A stretch of 64,000 nt of DNA, from assembly GCA_965230515.1 (NCBI GenBank), contig OZ246007.1, positions 868,001 through 932,000 on the forward strand, in the 5' to 3' direction. Under the pieces are notes generated by a model. That model had not been told where the DNA came from. It worked only from the letters and a program-made list of their open reading frames with translations, and ran no database searches. Made by a program: the position numbers and the translations under genes. This DNA comes from JAJFKB01 sp965230515 (GTDB lineage Bacteria; Pseudomonadota; Gammaproteobacteria; Pseudomonadales; IMCC2047). Below, piece after piece: positions 53,294 through 61,857 of this stretch. Position 1 is the first letter of the stretch; the number at the start of each line of letters is the position of its first letter.

Positions 53294-54451
53294 ATGCAGC
53301 AATCTATGAAAACCAGCCCCGTTATCGACCTGACCATGCAGTTAATCAGCCGACCATCTGTAACTCCGGATGACGCGGGCTGCCAGAAACTTTTATGTGA
53401 ACGCCTTAATGCGCTAGGCTTTAACGTGACCGCCCTGCCCTTTGGCGAGGTATCAAACTTTTGGGCTGTCCGCGGCGATTCCGGTCCTATTCTCGCCTTC
53501 GCAGGCCACACCGATGTGGTACCCAGCGGCCCGTTGGAGGAGTGGCAAACACCACCGTTTGAGCCCGTGATTAAAGACGGATTTCTATGCGGGCGCGGTG
53601 CTGCCGATATGAAGGGCAGCCTGGCAGCGATGATAGTTGCTGCTGAGCGATTCGTTGCAGGCCATCCAGATCATCCCGGCAGACTTGCTTTTCTGATTAC
53701 CAGCGACGAGGAGGGCCCTGCTGTGGACGGAACGGTTCGAGTTATGGACTACCTCCAACAACAGGGCGACGAGATCAAATGGTGTCTGGTTGGTGAACCA
53801 ACCAGCAATGAGCAACTGGGTGACATCATCAAGAATGGCCGGCGGGGTTCTCTTGGCGGTTTGCTGCGTGTGAAGGGCATTCAGGGCCATATAGCCTATC
53901 CGGATAAAGCACAAAACCCGATACACCGCTCAATGCCTGCACTGGTAGAATTGATCTCTGAACATTGGGACCAGGGCAATGATTACTTTCCCGCTACGTC
54001 GTTTCAGATTTCAAATATCAATGCGGGAACCGGCGCCACTAATGTCATTCCCGGTCAACTGGAAGTGATGTTCAACTTTAGATTTTCCACCGAAATCAGT
54101 GCTGACGAGATTATTTCCAGGGTTGAAGCGATTCTCAACAAACATGAGCTAAACTACCAACTGGAGTGGAGCAAAAATGGCCAGCCATTTATAACAGGCG
54201 AAGGATCACTGGTAAATGCTGCCATCCAATCAATACAGGAGGTGACCGGTCATAGCTCTCAACTATCCACCAGTGGAGGGACTTCGGATGGTCGGTTTAT
54301 CGCGCCAACAGGTACCCAGGTAATCGAACTCGGTCCATGTAACAGTACCATCCATCAGGTTAATGAACAGGCCAGCGTAGATGATCTGGACAAACTGGCC
54401 TTGATCTACGAAAACCTGATGATCCGTTTAATCGGTACCGAATCAGCATAA
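53294..54451 (+). CDS. dapE: Succinyl-diaminopimelate desuccinylase
   Basis: This zinc hydrolase removes succinate from N-succinyl-diaminopimelate on the lysine pathway. It has 385 residues with the M20 peptidase motifs AFAGHTDVVPSGP (metal His and Asp), GRGAADMKGSLAAM, TSDEEGPAVDGT (catalytic and bridging Glu) and the C-terminal GPCNSTIHQVNEQ. A second start at Met5 is possible; neither start has a good ribosome site. Confidence 0.95.
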   Translation: MQQSMKTSPVIDLTMQLISRPSVTPDDAGCQKLLCERLNALGFNVTALPFGEVSNFWAVRGDSGPILAFAGHTDVVPSGPLEEWQTPPFEPVIKDGFLCGRGAADMKGSLAAMIVAAERFVAGHPDHPGRLAFLITSDEEGPAVDGTVRVMDYLQQQGDEIKWCLVGEPTSNEQLGDIIKNGRRGSLGGLLRVKGIQGHIAYPDKAQNPIHRSMPALVELISEHWDQGNDYFPATSFQISNINAGTGATNVIPGQLEVMFNFRFSTEISADEIISRVEAILNKHELNYQLEWSKNGQPFITGEGSLVNAAIQSIQEVTGHSSQLSTSGGTSDGRFIAPTGTQVIELGPCNSTIHQVNEQASVDDLDKLALIYENLMIRLIGTESA

Positions 54452-54454
54452 CCT

Positions 54455-54760
54455 ATGGCAACCCAGGGCCCACCGGATCATCTGTCAATTCGCGAAAAAC
54501 TGCTTGCCTGGCTCGGCAAGCGAGGTGAGAATCATAAAAACAACCTGCAACTGGTTATCACTGGCGCAGGTATATTTTTTGTTGGCGCGGGTATTCTGGT
54601 GTGGACTGAGAAATCGATGCCCTCTTCGGTAAAACAGGAGCTTATCGCACTGGTAGCCCTTGTAATCTGTGCTTTGGGCTGCCTGACCGCCTTGGTTGGC
54701 TACCTGGGACTCAGCATCTTTCGTCTGATCCGGTTTTTTCGTGATGACGATGGCCCCTGA
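54455..54760 (+). CDS. Small two-segment membrane protein
   Basis: This is a 101-residue protein that starts three bases after the dapE stop, so it is probably co-translated. Two membrane segments (LQLVITGAGIFFVGAGILVW and LIALVALVICALGCLTALVG) are flanked by a basic N-terminal region and an acidic tail. Function unknown. Its TGA stop lies inside a terminator hairpin. Confidence 0.65.
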   Translation: MATQGPPDHLSIREKLLAWLGKRGENHKNNLQLVITGAGIFFVGAGILVWTEKSMPSSVKQELIALVALVICALGCLTALVGYLGLSIFRLIRFFRDDDGP

Positions 54761-54773
54761 AACAGGGGCCTTT
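54752..54773 (+). terminator. Terminator overlapping the small membrane gene stop
   Basis: The stem GGCCCCTG and CAGGGGCC with an AAA loop is followed by TTT. The TGA stop is part of the stem. The stem is strong but the T-run short. Confidence 0.65.
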
Positions 54774-54794
54774 GGCAACCCTGGCTAACTGAAT

Positions 54795-55226
54795 TCAACG
54801 ATCAACCGATACGTCGTCGGCCTGTAACCCCTTTTCACCTTCTGTAACGATGAACCGAACTTTCTGCCCTTCACTCAAAGAACGCCTTCCTGTTCCTTTT
54901 ATCGAACGGTAGTGCACAAAAATATCTTCGCCAGAGCTACGCGTGATAAATCCGAATCCTTTGGCTACATTAAACCACTTAACCGTACCTTTTTCGTGCC
55001 CTGAGACGTCCTCTCCCTCGGGTTCTGTTTCTTCGCCAGACTCTTGCTTTGTTCCGGTCAGCCCCATCATCAGACAACCCAGGAATACCAGCAGATAGAC
55101 TGTAAAAAACTGTGTGACCTTAATATTTACAGCAACAGCCTGAGACACCCATTCAAAAATAAACGGTGCTGGTAAGGCCAACAAAAAACTAAAAAATATA
55201 CATCTTAGTAGAACATTCAAACTCAT
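54795..55226 (-). CDS. Cold-shock-domain protein with membrane anchor
   Basis: This is a 143-residue protein. The N-terminal half has two membrane segments (LLRCIFFSFLLALPAPFIF and FFTVYLLVFLGCLMMGL). After an acidic linker (EETEPEGEDVSGHE) comes a complete cold-shock domain from about residue 78: KGTVKWFNVAKGFGFI with RNP-1 and DIFVHYRSI with RNP-2. Cold-shock domains bind single-stranded RNA or DNA and are usually soluble 70-residue proteins. This one should hold the domain at the cytoplasmic face of the inner membrane. Such fusions occur in some Cellvibrionales-like bacteria. Confidence 0.88.
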   Translation of the reverse strand: MSLNVLLRCIFFSFLLALPAPFIFEWVSQAVAVNIKVTQFFTVYLLVFLGCLMMGLTGTKQESGEETEPEGEDVSGHEKGTVKWFNVAKGFGFITRSSGEDIFVHYRSIKGTGRRSLSEGQKVRFIVTEGEKGLQADDVSVDR

Positions 55227-55617
55227 TACTTCAACCTTTCACGAAATTAGTCGGCTGACAATTTATAATAGGCAACTCCGGTCAAACGGGCTGCTTTCCC
55301 AATTGGGCCATGAACCGGATCAACTCCGTTCCTGGCGGCGCGATTAGCCCGATTCCGGTATTCCCCTCCCCTTAAAGAAGCCTTTTTCAGGAAATTCCAA
55401 AAAACTCAAGCAACACCCCTGTTTCGCGCGCACTTATATAAACATACGCCCTAGCCTATATTCAAGTCCAAACTAGTGATTGCCACGCTCAAAACGGACA
55501 ATTATTAGTCTATTTAATGGAGAAAACCGAAAAGCTTGCTATATTTTTGTTAGTTGCCGGAATTCACGATTTGCGTGGACAAAGGCAAATGATTATTACA
55601 GAAGGTTATAATAAAAA
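55227..55617. other. Intergenic region upstream of divergent cold-shock and GGDEF genes
   Basis: This 391-bp gap has no gene and no recognisable repeat. It must contain both divergent promoters. No strong -35/-10 pair with a good spacer was found by eye. Confidence 0.4.
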
Positions 55618-56640
55618 ATGAAGTATCCAGAAGACGCAACGCAGGCTGCACATTATCTACGTGAAGCCATCCCACTGATGGTGAAGTATAATATACAGCC
55701 AAACCCACGTAACTTTGCACTTTGGTACGGCTACGTATCTAACAGCAAACCTAATCTTATTAAGGAACTGGATTCGGCAATTCAGCAGCACGATACCTGT
55801 CCCGCTGATGTCAGCGCCGACCTGTTTCGTCGATATATTATTGACGAGGAAGTGGACTTCGCAAATGAAGTTCGTGACCAAATCGCGGATATTGTTCGAA
55901 ATCTGTCCGACAAAACCGAGCAAACCATAAGCGATGAGCAAAGCTATGAAAGCCACCTGAGCCATAATTTGTCACTGCTTAAGGAAGATTCCGGTGAAAA
56001 CAATTTGGAATCTGTTGTGCAGTCGCTCATCGAACATACTCAACAAGCAACCCAAATCGCTGAAAGCTTTCGCGGAGAAATCAGTAAAGCACATGAAGAG
56101 ATTGAGTCATTGCGCCATGATCTGAAAACGCTTTCCCACGAAGCCTCACTGGATCCCCTGACACAACTCAACAATAGAAGGGCTTTCGATAAAGAGTTAC
56201 AGCGCCTAATGTCAGAGGCACATGAGGAGCAGAGCCCTCTTTGTCTCATTATCACCGACATTGACCATTTCAAAAAATGCAATGATACCTACGGTCATGT
56301 AACCGGTGACAAAGTCATACAAGCCTTTGCCAAGGTGCTGTCAGGCATTTGCGATAACAAGGGCTTTCCAGCACGTTATGGCGGTGAAGAATTCGTGATC
56401 TTGCTGCCCAATCAGGATCTTGAAAAAGCGATGCAGCTTGCAGAGCAGGTTCGTAAAACAGTCGAATCCATGAAGATCAAAAAAAGAGGTTCCGAGGAGC
56501 AAATCGATCAGATTACCACCTCGCTTGGCGTTGCCCAGTGGCAGCCACTTGAGACATCTGCCAGCTTGATTTCCCGTGCAGACGCAGCACTCTATCAGGC
56601 AAAGGAACAGGGTAGAAACAGAACGCTTAGCGCTTCATGA
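55618..56640 (+). CDS. Diguanylate cyclase (GGDEF)
   Basis: This is a 340-residue cyclase making cyclic di-GMP. An N-terminal helical region of about 160 residues, with a coiled segment (SFRGEISKAHEEIESLRHDL), precedes the GGDEF domain starting DPLTQLNNRRAFDKEL. The active site is ARYGGEEF and the metal Asp is in ITDIDHFKKCND. No RxxD inhibitory site is seen in the usual place (DNKG). It has no membrane segment, so it is probably cytosolic and controlled through the N-terminal region. Confidence 0.92.
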   Translation: MKYPEDATQAAHYLREAIPLMVKYNIQPNPRNFALWYGYVSNSKPNLIKELDSAIQQHDTCPADVSADLFRRYIIDEEVDFANEVRDQIADIVRNLSDKTEQTISDEQSYESHLSHNLSLLKEDSGENNLESVVQSLIEHTQQATQIAESFRGEISKAHEEIESLRHDLKTLSHEASLDPLTQLNNRRAFDKELQRLMSEAHEEQSPLCLIITDIDHFKKCNDTYGHVTGDKVIQAFAKVLSGICDNKGFPARYGGEEFVILLPNQDLEKAMQLAEQVRKTVESMKIKKRGSEEQIDQITTSLGVAQWQPLETSASLISRADAALYQAKEQGRNRTLSAS

Positions 56641-56668
56641 AAAACCTGCTAAGTGTGCTATAAATACA

Positions 56669-56712
56669 AAGCGGCCGCGGAACACTTTTTACCAAGAATT
56701 CTTTGGCCGCTT
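56669..56712 (+). terminator. Possible terminator after GGDEF gene
   Basis: AAGCGGCC at 56669-56676 and GGCCGCTT at 56705-56712 pair around a 28-base loop that can fold further, followed by AATTTTT. The large loop makes this uncertain. Confidence 0.45.
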
Positions 56713-56835
56713 AATTTTTCTGAAAAAACTATCTGTATTAAAAGCGAATCATCTGACTCAGGATACCCGTCAAAAAAGCTTCTTCAGATTGTTCGCTTTC
56801 ATCTACGCTATAACGCCATCCATGGTCAGATTCAC

Positions 56836-57180
56836 TTACTTCAGCTGATCCATCGCTCCCTGTAATTTATCTTCAGATTCTTCAGTTCCCTCACTGAGCG
56901 CGTCCATTCCCTCTTCAATCTCCTCCTCCGCATCATCGACGAGTTCACCAAGTGCTTCTTTTCCCGCCTCCACGCCTTCCTTCACTGTATTTTCAGCCGA
57001 TTCAACCGCCTTTTCTGCGGAGTCCTTAATATCATCCATCATACTCCCGGCCTGCTGTTCAGCATCGGTCGATTTTTTTGCCGCATCTGGTTGCGATGCT
57101 TTGTCATCGGCACCACAGGCTACTAATAGAAATGAAAAACAGAACACCACAAACCATTGAAATAAACCTCGATTACTCAT
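56836..57180 (-). CDS. Predicted lipoprotein with charged helical body
   Basis: This is a 114-residue protein. The signal peptide (FVVFCFSFLLVAC, with the lipobox LVAC and lipid-bearing Cys22) is followed by Gly and Ala. The mature part is almost all helical, rich in Glu, Asp, Lys and Ala, with heptad-like repeats such as SAEKAVESAENTVKEGVEAG. I start at the ATG at 57180, with AAGGATGGTG upstream; a longer frame runs to 57225. It may coat the outer membrane or contact peptidoglycan. No family was recognised. Confidence 0.8.
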   Translation of the reverse strand: MSNRGLFQWFVVFCFSFLLVACGADDKASQPDAAKKSTDAEQQAGSMMDDIKDSAEKAVESAENTVKEGVEAGKEALGELVDDAEEEIEEGMDALSEGTEESEDKLQGAMDQLK

Positions 57181-57305
57181 AGTTTCACCATCCTTATATT
57201 TGAAGAAACATATTATTTTGTACATCTCTGGTTTAAACAGCGCTGTAGTTTTACCACTTTTACGCCACTATGCCAATAAAATACCTGCTTATATTTATTA
57301 AAAAA

Positions 57306-58085
57306 TCAACGAGTTAGATAGATATCGTAACGACTGGATTTACCTTCCACGCTATAATTTGGCAGCTGGCTCTCGAGGAACGGCGCGTGTCTGGGTCTTT
57401 TAACAACCACTTTTTTGATCGCCTTTTCTCTGGCTAACGCGAGTAAAGCGGTCTGCGGTTCACAGTCTTGCAAAAGCTGATGTAGCAACTGCATCTCTTT
57501 TTTTACCTTGGCAGCTTTACGCCTCGGGGGGAACATCGGATCAAGATAAATAACGTCAGGCCTGCAGTTTACTTCTATTTGCTGAATATAGCTGGCAGAA
57601 TCGACCAACCGAAGCATCATCCGCTTAACCGCAACACTGCAACCAGGATCCGCCAATGCCCTTGCCATACCATCCTCCAGCATCAACGCAATGATTGGAT
57701 CTCTTTCCAGCATCTGCACCTGACACCCCAGGTTTGCCAACACAAAGGCATCTCGACCCAATCCTGCGGTTGCATCCAGAACATTTAGTTCTGTTTTGGA
57801 TTTCATCATTACCGCTTTGGCGATCAGCTCATTTTTAAGCACCAGGTGCTGCTTTCGATAACCCATTGCTCCACCAACAAAATCCACACACACGGGCTTG
57901 GTTTTCAGATCATTTGTTGCACTAATACCAATCCCTTTCGCGCCCACCCAAACACAGAGTGGCGCCCGGTCATCAGTGATTTGTCCAGCGCCAACAAAGG
58001 GCAGGTCAAGCCGGGAAGCTACCTGTTCAGCCTGCTGCTCATACATACCTGATTCGGCCACAACTATCAGTTGTCGGTTATTCAA
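57306..58085 (-). CDS. rsmJ: 16S rRNA (guanine-1516-N2) methyltransferase
   Basis: This is a SAM-dependent methyltransferase of the RsmJ/YhiQ family, 259 residues. NVLDATAGLGRDAFVLA is the SAM-binding motif I, and DVIYLDPMFPPRRKAAKVKKEM is the catalytic DPMFP motif characteristic of the family. It modifies G1516 of 16S rRNA. Confidence 0.94.
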   Translation of the reverse strand: MNNRQLIVVAESGMYEQQAEQVASRLDLPFVGAGQITDDRAPLCVWVGAKGIGISATNDLKTKPVCVDFVGGAMGYRKQHLVLKNELIAKAVMMKSKTELNVLDATAGLGRDAFVLANLGCQVQMLERDPIIALMLEDGMARALADPGCSVAVKRMMLRLVDSASYIQQIEVNCRPDVIYLDPMFPPRRKAAKVKKEMQLLHQLLQDCEPQTALLALAREKAIKKVVVKRPRHAPFLESQLPNYSVEGKSSRYDIYLTR

Positions 58086-58114
58086 TGACTGTTACTCCAG
58101 GACCGGTTTGGCAT

Positions 58115-58453
58115 TCAAACAAGCAAGTCGAGTCCTTGGTGTGCTTCGGAAGATTCCTGCTCTTTTAGTGTATTGATAGTATGGTAGGTATTGATAGCCT
58201 TGCGGTTTGGCAACGCATCAACTTCACTGTGTAAGACACGAAGATCAATTGTCAGTGATGAATGTGGAGAAGGCACCGGTCGGCTCTCCATTTGCCTGGT
58301 TGACGAAATTTCTCCGCTGCGCGCTCTTTGACCGGCACCATCCGGCTGTTGATTGGGTACCTGTCTGTTATTAGCGGTCGTGTTGATTTCGGCAGGGACG
58401 GCCGCCTTTCTGGATTGAACGGAAATATTCGAAATTGCCGAATTTATAATCAT
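58115..58453 (-). CDS. Hypothetical protein
   Basis: This is a 112-residue protein. The first 70 residues are low-complexity and Ser/Gln/Pro/Arg-rich, with no signal peptide. The C-terminal 40 residues (LPNRKAINTYHTINTLKEQE and the following 15) look like a short helical domain. It lies 29 bp before rsmJ and 19 bp after uppP on the same strand. I do not recognise a family. Confidence 0.55.
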   Translation of the reverse strand: MIINSAISNISVQSRKAAVPAEINTTANNRQVPNQQPDGAGQRARSGEISSTRQMESRPVPSPHSSLTIDLRVLHSEVDALPNRKAINTYHTINTLKEQESSEAHQGLDLLV

Positions 58454-58472
58454 AGAGTCTAGATTAAGATTT

Positions 58473-59270
58473 CTAGCTAAAAAAGAAAAGTAAAATCAGG
58501 CCTAAAGCAAACCGATAAAGCACGAATGGCAACAATCCCATTCGCTCTATCACTTTCAAAAACCAACCAATACAGAGAAAAGCACTGACAAAAGAAACCG
58601 TGACCCCGAGCAGAATGCCAGTCCAATCGACGCGCTCTCCCAGCTCAATCAACTCAATTAGCTTAAGCATTCCGGCAGCACTGATAATCGGTACAGACAG
58701 CAAAAAGGAAAAGCGGGCTGCCGCTGCTCTGGACAGGCCTAACGCCAAAGCCGCGGTAATTGTTACCCCGGATCTGGAGGTACCCGGGATTAACGCCAAA
58801 GCCTGAGCCAGACCAATCAACAAAACATCCCTTACATTCAACTGACCGATTACTCGTTTCTGTGCCCCCCACCGGTCCGCCATGAAAAGAAACAAACCAA
58901 ATACAAGTGTTGCCCAGGCGATAACCCGGGTATCACGCAGCCAATCCTCCAAACCGCCATTGACGAGATAACCAGCTATGACAGCAGGTAATGTACCCCA
59001 GATCACAAACCAGGCCATACGGCTGTCCTGCGAGGACTTACCACCGCCTAATGAACGCAGCCATGCGGTCCCCATCCCAAACAGGTCCTTTTTAAAATAC
59101 AACACAACCGCCGCCAATGTACCAACATGCACAGCCACATCAAAGGCTAACCCCTGGTCACTCCAACCCAGAATCTGCGCTGGAAGAATCAGATGTGCCG
59201 AACTGGATATAGGCAGGAATTCGGTTAACCCCTGCAATAGGGCCAGTATGATGATTTGCAGGCTATCCAT
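58473..59270 (-). CDS. uppP: Undecaprenyl-diphosphatase
   Basis: This is an integral membrane phosphatase recycling undecaprenyl pyrophosphate to the monophosphate carrier. It has 265 residues and about seven or eight segments. Family motifs are EFLPISSSAHLIL near the N-terminus and PGTSRSGVTI near residue 160. It starts three bases after tsaB. It supplies the same lipid carrier that UppS makes. Confidence 0.96.
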   Translation of the reverse strand: MDSLQIIILALLQGLTEFLPISSSAHLILPAQILGWSDQGLAFDVAVHVGTLAAVVLYFKKDLFGMGTAWLRSLGGGKSSQDSRMAWFVIWGTLPAVIAGYLVNGGLEDWLRDTRVIAWATLVFGLFLFMADRWGAQKRVIGQLNVRDVLLIGLAQALALIPGTSRSGVTITAALALGLSRAAAARFSFLLSVPIISAAGMLKLIELIELGERVDWTGILLGVTVSFVSAFLCIGWFLKVIERMGLLPFVLYRFALGLILLFFFS

Positions 59271-59273
59271 ACG

Positions 59274-59972
59274 CTATTTTTTCACCGACTTTTTCCAGGC
59301 CTCTTTGCCACGCAAATAGTTGGGTTGCGCCTGTTCCGGATGAAATGTTTTTCCGCTGACAAATTTCTTTACCGCTAGTGTCGCGACATCCTGGGCATGC
59401 GGGTAGCATTCCATGTCGACCTGGCCGATCTGCTTCACGATCTTGCACGGAAAACGTTCGGCATATTTCCAACCGTCACCCACACCGAACCAACTGCCCA
59501 GTGTATCATCCACCATTCCGGCCTCGACACATTCCGGCGAGGCGAGTTGTTCCTCCCCCTGAAGCTCTGCCAGACCGTCGACTTGACGATAACAGGCCCA
59601 ATAAACCTGATCCATACGAGCATCAATAGCCACCATGGTATTAGGCTGTTCTCGCTCGCGCGAGCAGGTCTGAGCCAACACCGCCAATGACGAAACCGGG
59701 ATCAGTGGCAGATCCACACCAAATGCAAGTCCCTGCGCAACACCTGTTGCGATTCGAATTCCCGTAAACGAGCCCGGTCCATTTGCAAACGCAATCGCGT
59801 CCAGGTCGGCCAGTTCGTATCCTGACTGGGTGATGATTCGGTCTATCATCGGCAATATCTGCCTTGCATGCAGTTTCGGCATCACGGTAAACTCTTCAGT
59901 CAGTGAGCCACGATCAGTCAACGCAACCGAGCAGGCCTGGCTGGTGGTATCTAGAGCTAAAATTCGGGTCAT
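59274..59972 (-). CDS. tsaB: tRNA threonylcarbamoyladenosine biosynthesis protein TsaB
   Basis: This is the pseudo-enzymatic partner of TsaD in making the t6A modification at position 37 of ANN-decoding tRNAs. It has 232 residues with the ASKHA-fold start ILALDTTSQACSVAL and the conserved FANGPGSFTGIRIATGVAQG. It is directly upstream of uppP on the same strand. Confidence 0.95.
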   Translation of the reverse strand: MTRILALDTTSQACSVALTDRGSLTEEFTVMPKLHARQILPMIDRIITQSGYELADLDAIAFANGPGSFTGIRIATGVAQGLAFGVDLPLIPVSSLAVLAQTCSREREQPNTMVAIDARMDQVYWACYRQVDGLAELQGEEQLASPECVEAGMVDDTLGSWFGVGDGWKYAERFPCKIVKQIGQVDMECYPHAQDVATLAVKKFVSGKTFHPEQAQPNYLRGKEAWKKSVKK

Positions 59973-60029
59973 AAATAAAACGCAGGATTATCAGGTATTA
60001 GAAGGATGGAAACATAAACCAGCATTGCG

Positions 60030-60491
60030 CTAACCGGTTGGCCAGCAGACGTCAGATATGGCTTGCACTTTTTTAACGGAGATAGCGCCCCTCGATTTGC
60101 GCCGATTATCGCGCCCCTCCGACAGAGCAGCAACTAATTTCTCACGGGATACACGATAGATTTCTTGTGTTTCATACTGATCATTCATGACCACCATAAC
60201 CAGGATATCCCAATCCGCATCCAGGTTGAGCTGACCTACGCGGTGCCCTGATTTTTCAGGGTCGAAGATGACCCGCCCCTTAATCTGCACTTTTTTGTCG
60301 CCCTCAGGGGTAACCATCCAGGCATCTACCGCGCGCTCTTGTTCCGGCGCTGTCTTTAAGCCAAGCAATCTTATGGCATCGTATTTCGCCAGCTCCGCAC
60401 TGACCGGCAAAGTATTGCCTGTGGATTGGCGGTACTCTGAAGCGATACGCCGCGTCTCCTCCATTAGTTTTTCTAAATTATAAACGGGCAT
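60030..60491 (-). CDS. Hypothetical protein, possible nuclease-like fold
   Basis: This is about 153 residues from the ATG at 60491, which has AGGA six bases upstream; the frame continues to 60527. It has an N-terminal helix (LEKLMEETRRIASEYR), then KKVQIKGRVIF and a WDILVMVVMND segment. The order of a Q-x-K strand and a W-D strand recalls PD-(D/E)xK-type folds and DUF6998 proteins. That resemblance is weak evidence. The gene is conserved-looking and lies between tsaB and the H1-like gene. Confidence 0.65.
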   Translation of the reverse strand: MPVYNLEKLMEETRRIASEYRQSTGNTLPVSAELAKYDAIRLLGLKTAPEQERAVDAWMVTPEGDKKVQIKGRVIFDPEKSGHRVGQLNLDADWDILVMVVMNDQYETQEIYRVSREKLVAALSEGRDNRRKSRGAISVKKVQAISDVCWPTG

Positions 60492-60644
60492 CTTATCCTG
60501 GCTAATATCGGCAATCCGTGAGTACATTGGCTACTCTGCCGCAATTTTCGATCAAAACGGGCCAAATTGACTGAACGGACGAAGCACGCTCGGTCCGCAA
60601 ATATCTGTAACCATTGCACATTCGGCTGATAAAACTACTTATCG

Positions 60645-61556
60645 TTATTTTTTCTTCGTTTTGGGGTTTGCCGCTTTTGTCGCCTTCGACTTACCGCTCA
60701 CAGTTTTCGTATTCTTTGCTGCCGTCACCGTTTTCCCGGGTGCCGTCTTGGCTTTAGGCGCTGGCTTTCCTTTACCAGTGGACTTTCCAGTTGCTGAACC
60801 AGATGCAGCTTTTGTGGGCGCTTTACGCACTCTTTTTGTAGTCGAGGCCGCCTTCTTACTAGCGGCCTTAGGCTTCGACGTTGCCGCAGGTTTCTTGGTG
60901 GCAGTTTTTTTAACCGTTTTTGCAGCACTTGCTTTAGTGGTCACTTTCTTCGCAGGGGCCTTTTTGGCAGCCGGCTTCGCTTTCCTGGTTTTTGGTTTTG
61001 CGGCTGGGGACTTCTTCTTGATTTCTACCTGTTTCGCCTCCAATTCAGCGAGTTTTTTGGCCGCCTGACTTGCCGCCTTTTTCACTTTAGCGGTTTCTGT
61101 TTTAGCTTTTTCCCTATGCTTTCTTTTATTGTGCGTATCACGTTCTGTGCGCCACTTACGCTCATACGCCGCAACAGCTTTCTTCCAATCCCTTTCTGCC
61201 GCTTCTGCTAATTTATGCCCATAGTCCTTTAACCTGTCCTCAACCTCTTCCTCTACCGCTTTTACTTTCGACTCAACTTTCTCAGCCGCCTGCTTGATCT
61301 TGGCCAGTTGTTCTTTGACATGCAAATCAGAGAGTGATTTTTCCAGTTTGGCCAACTCCTTTTTAGCCTTGTCCACATTACGCTTGTTAGCTGCAGTGGC
61401 CGCAGTTGCCGCCTTGCTGCTGGTCGCTTTGGCCTTGGTCTTGGCCACCACCACCTTTTTCTTTATCTGAACAAGCTCCTTTTGGATTTTTGCTAACATC
61501 TTATCTACCGCAGAGTCAGCTGCCTTTTTGCTGGTCGTTTTTTTAGCTGGGGACAT
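60645..61556 (-). CDS. Histone H1-like Lys/Ala-rich protein (AlgP-like)
   Basis: This is a 303-residue very basic protein. Residues 1-170 form a helical, charged region (KAKKELAKLEKSL, VEEEVEDRLKDYGHKLAEAA). Residues 180-303 are a low-complexity tail of Ala, Lys, Pro and Thr blocks (AAKKAPAKK, KKPAATSKPKAASKKA), like eukaryotic histone H1 tails and the Pseudomonas AlgP/AlgR3 tail. It probably binds DNA non-specifically and may regulate genome structure. The repeat tail is prone to length variation. Confidence 0.85.
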   Translation of the reverse strand: MSPAKKTTSKKAADSAVDKMLAKIQKELVQIKKKVVVAKTKAKATSSKAATAATAANKRNVDKAKKELAKLEKSLSDLHVKEQLAKIKQAAEKVESKVKAVEEEVEDRLKDYGHKLAEAAERDWKKAVAAYERKWRTERDTHNKRKHREKAKTETAKVKKAASQAAKKLAELEAKQVEIKKKSPAAKPKTRKAKPAAKKAPAKKVTTKASAAKTVKKTATKKPAATSKPKAASKKAASTTKRVRKAPTKAASGSATGKSTGKGKPAPKAKTAPGKTVTAAKNTKTVSGKSKATKAANPKTKKK

Positions 61557-61576
61557 AGCATTTCTCCGTTAATTTC

Positions 61577-61849
61577 TTAGGGCCTGTTCACACTAATTGG
61601 ATAGCACCTGCTGGCGGTCAATTTTGCTTCCAGCTAGACGGAAGGAGTGAAGTTTGGTTATTCCAAATAAGCGAGTGACAACGACGCTGGAGGCAAAATT
61701 GGCCCCAGCCCAGCGGGTTGTGGCTAAAAAAACCGCCACTCTTCGTTGTTCGGCGCTTATTTGGAATAACCAAACCACGCTTCTAACGCCTCTATTGGCG
61801 GCTTTTTAGCCACAACAGGCGTTATCCAATTAGTGTGAACAGGCCCTAA
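61577..61849. mobile_element. 273-bp fold-back MITE-like element
   Basis: Perfect 27-bp terminal inverted repeats lie at 61577-61603 and 61823-61849 (ends TTAGGGCCTGTTCACACTAA), extending to 34 bp with two mismatches. Three further inverted pairs are nested inside: 61616-61634 with 61685-61703, 61652-61673 with 61754-61775 (22 bp, perfect), and 61717-61738 with 61796-61816. No transposase fits in it. It probably is a non-autonomous transposon; GGGCC-type ends flanked by TTA/TAA would fit an IS5-like mobiliser, but that is a guess. It ends eight bases downstream of the adk stop codon. Confidence 0.8.
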
Positions 61850-61857
61850 CACAGGAT

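Noticed and set aside
60661..61068. 135-codon forward frame rich in Ala, Phe and Val opposite the H1-like gene
   Set aside because: It is the antisense shadow of the Lys/Ala-rich repeat tail (AAG and GCC codons read backward), not a membrane protein.
61593..61778. 61-codon reverse frame in the MITE
   Set aside because: It starts and ends within inverted repeats and is explained by their structure; no transposase motifs.
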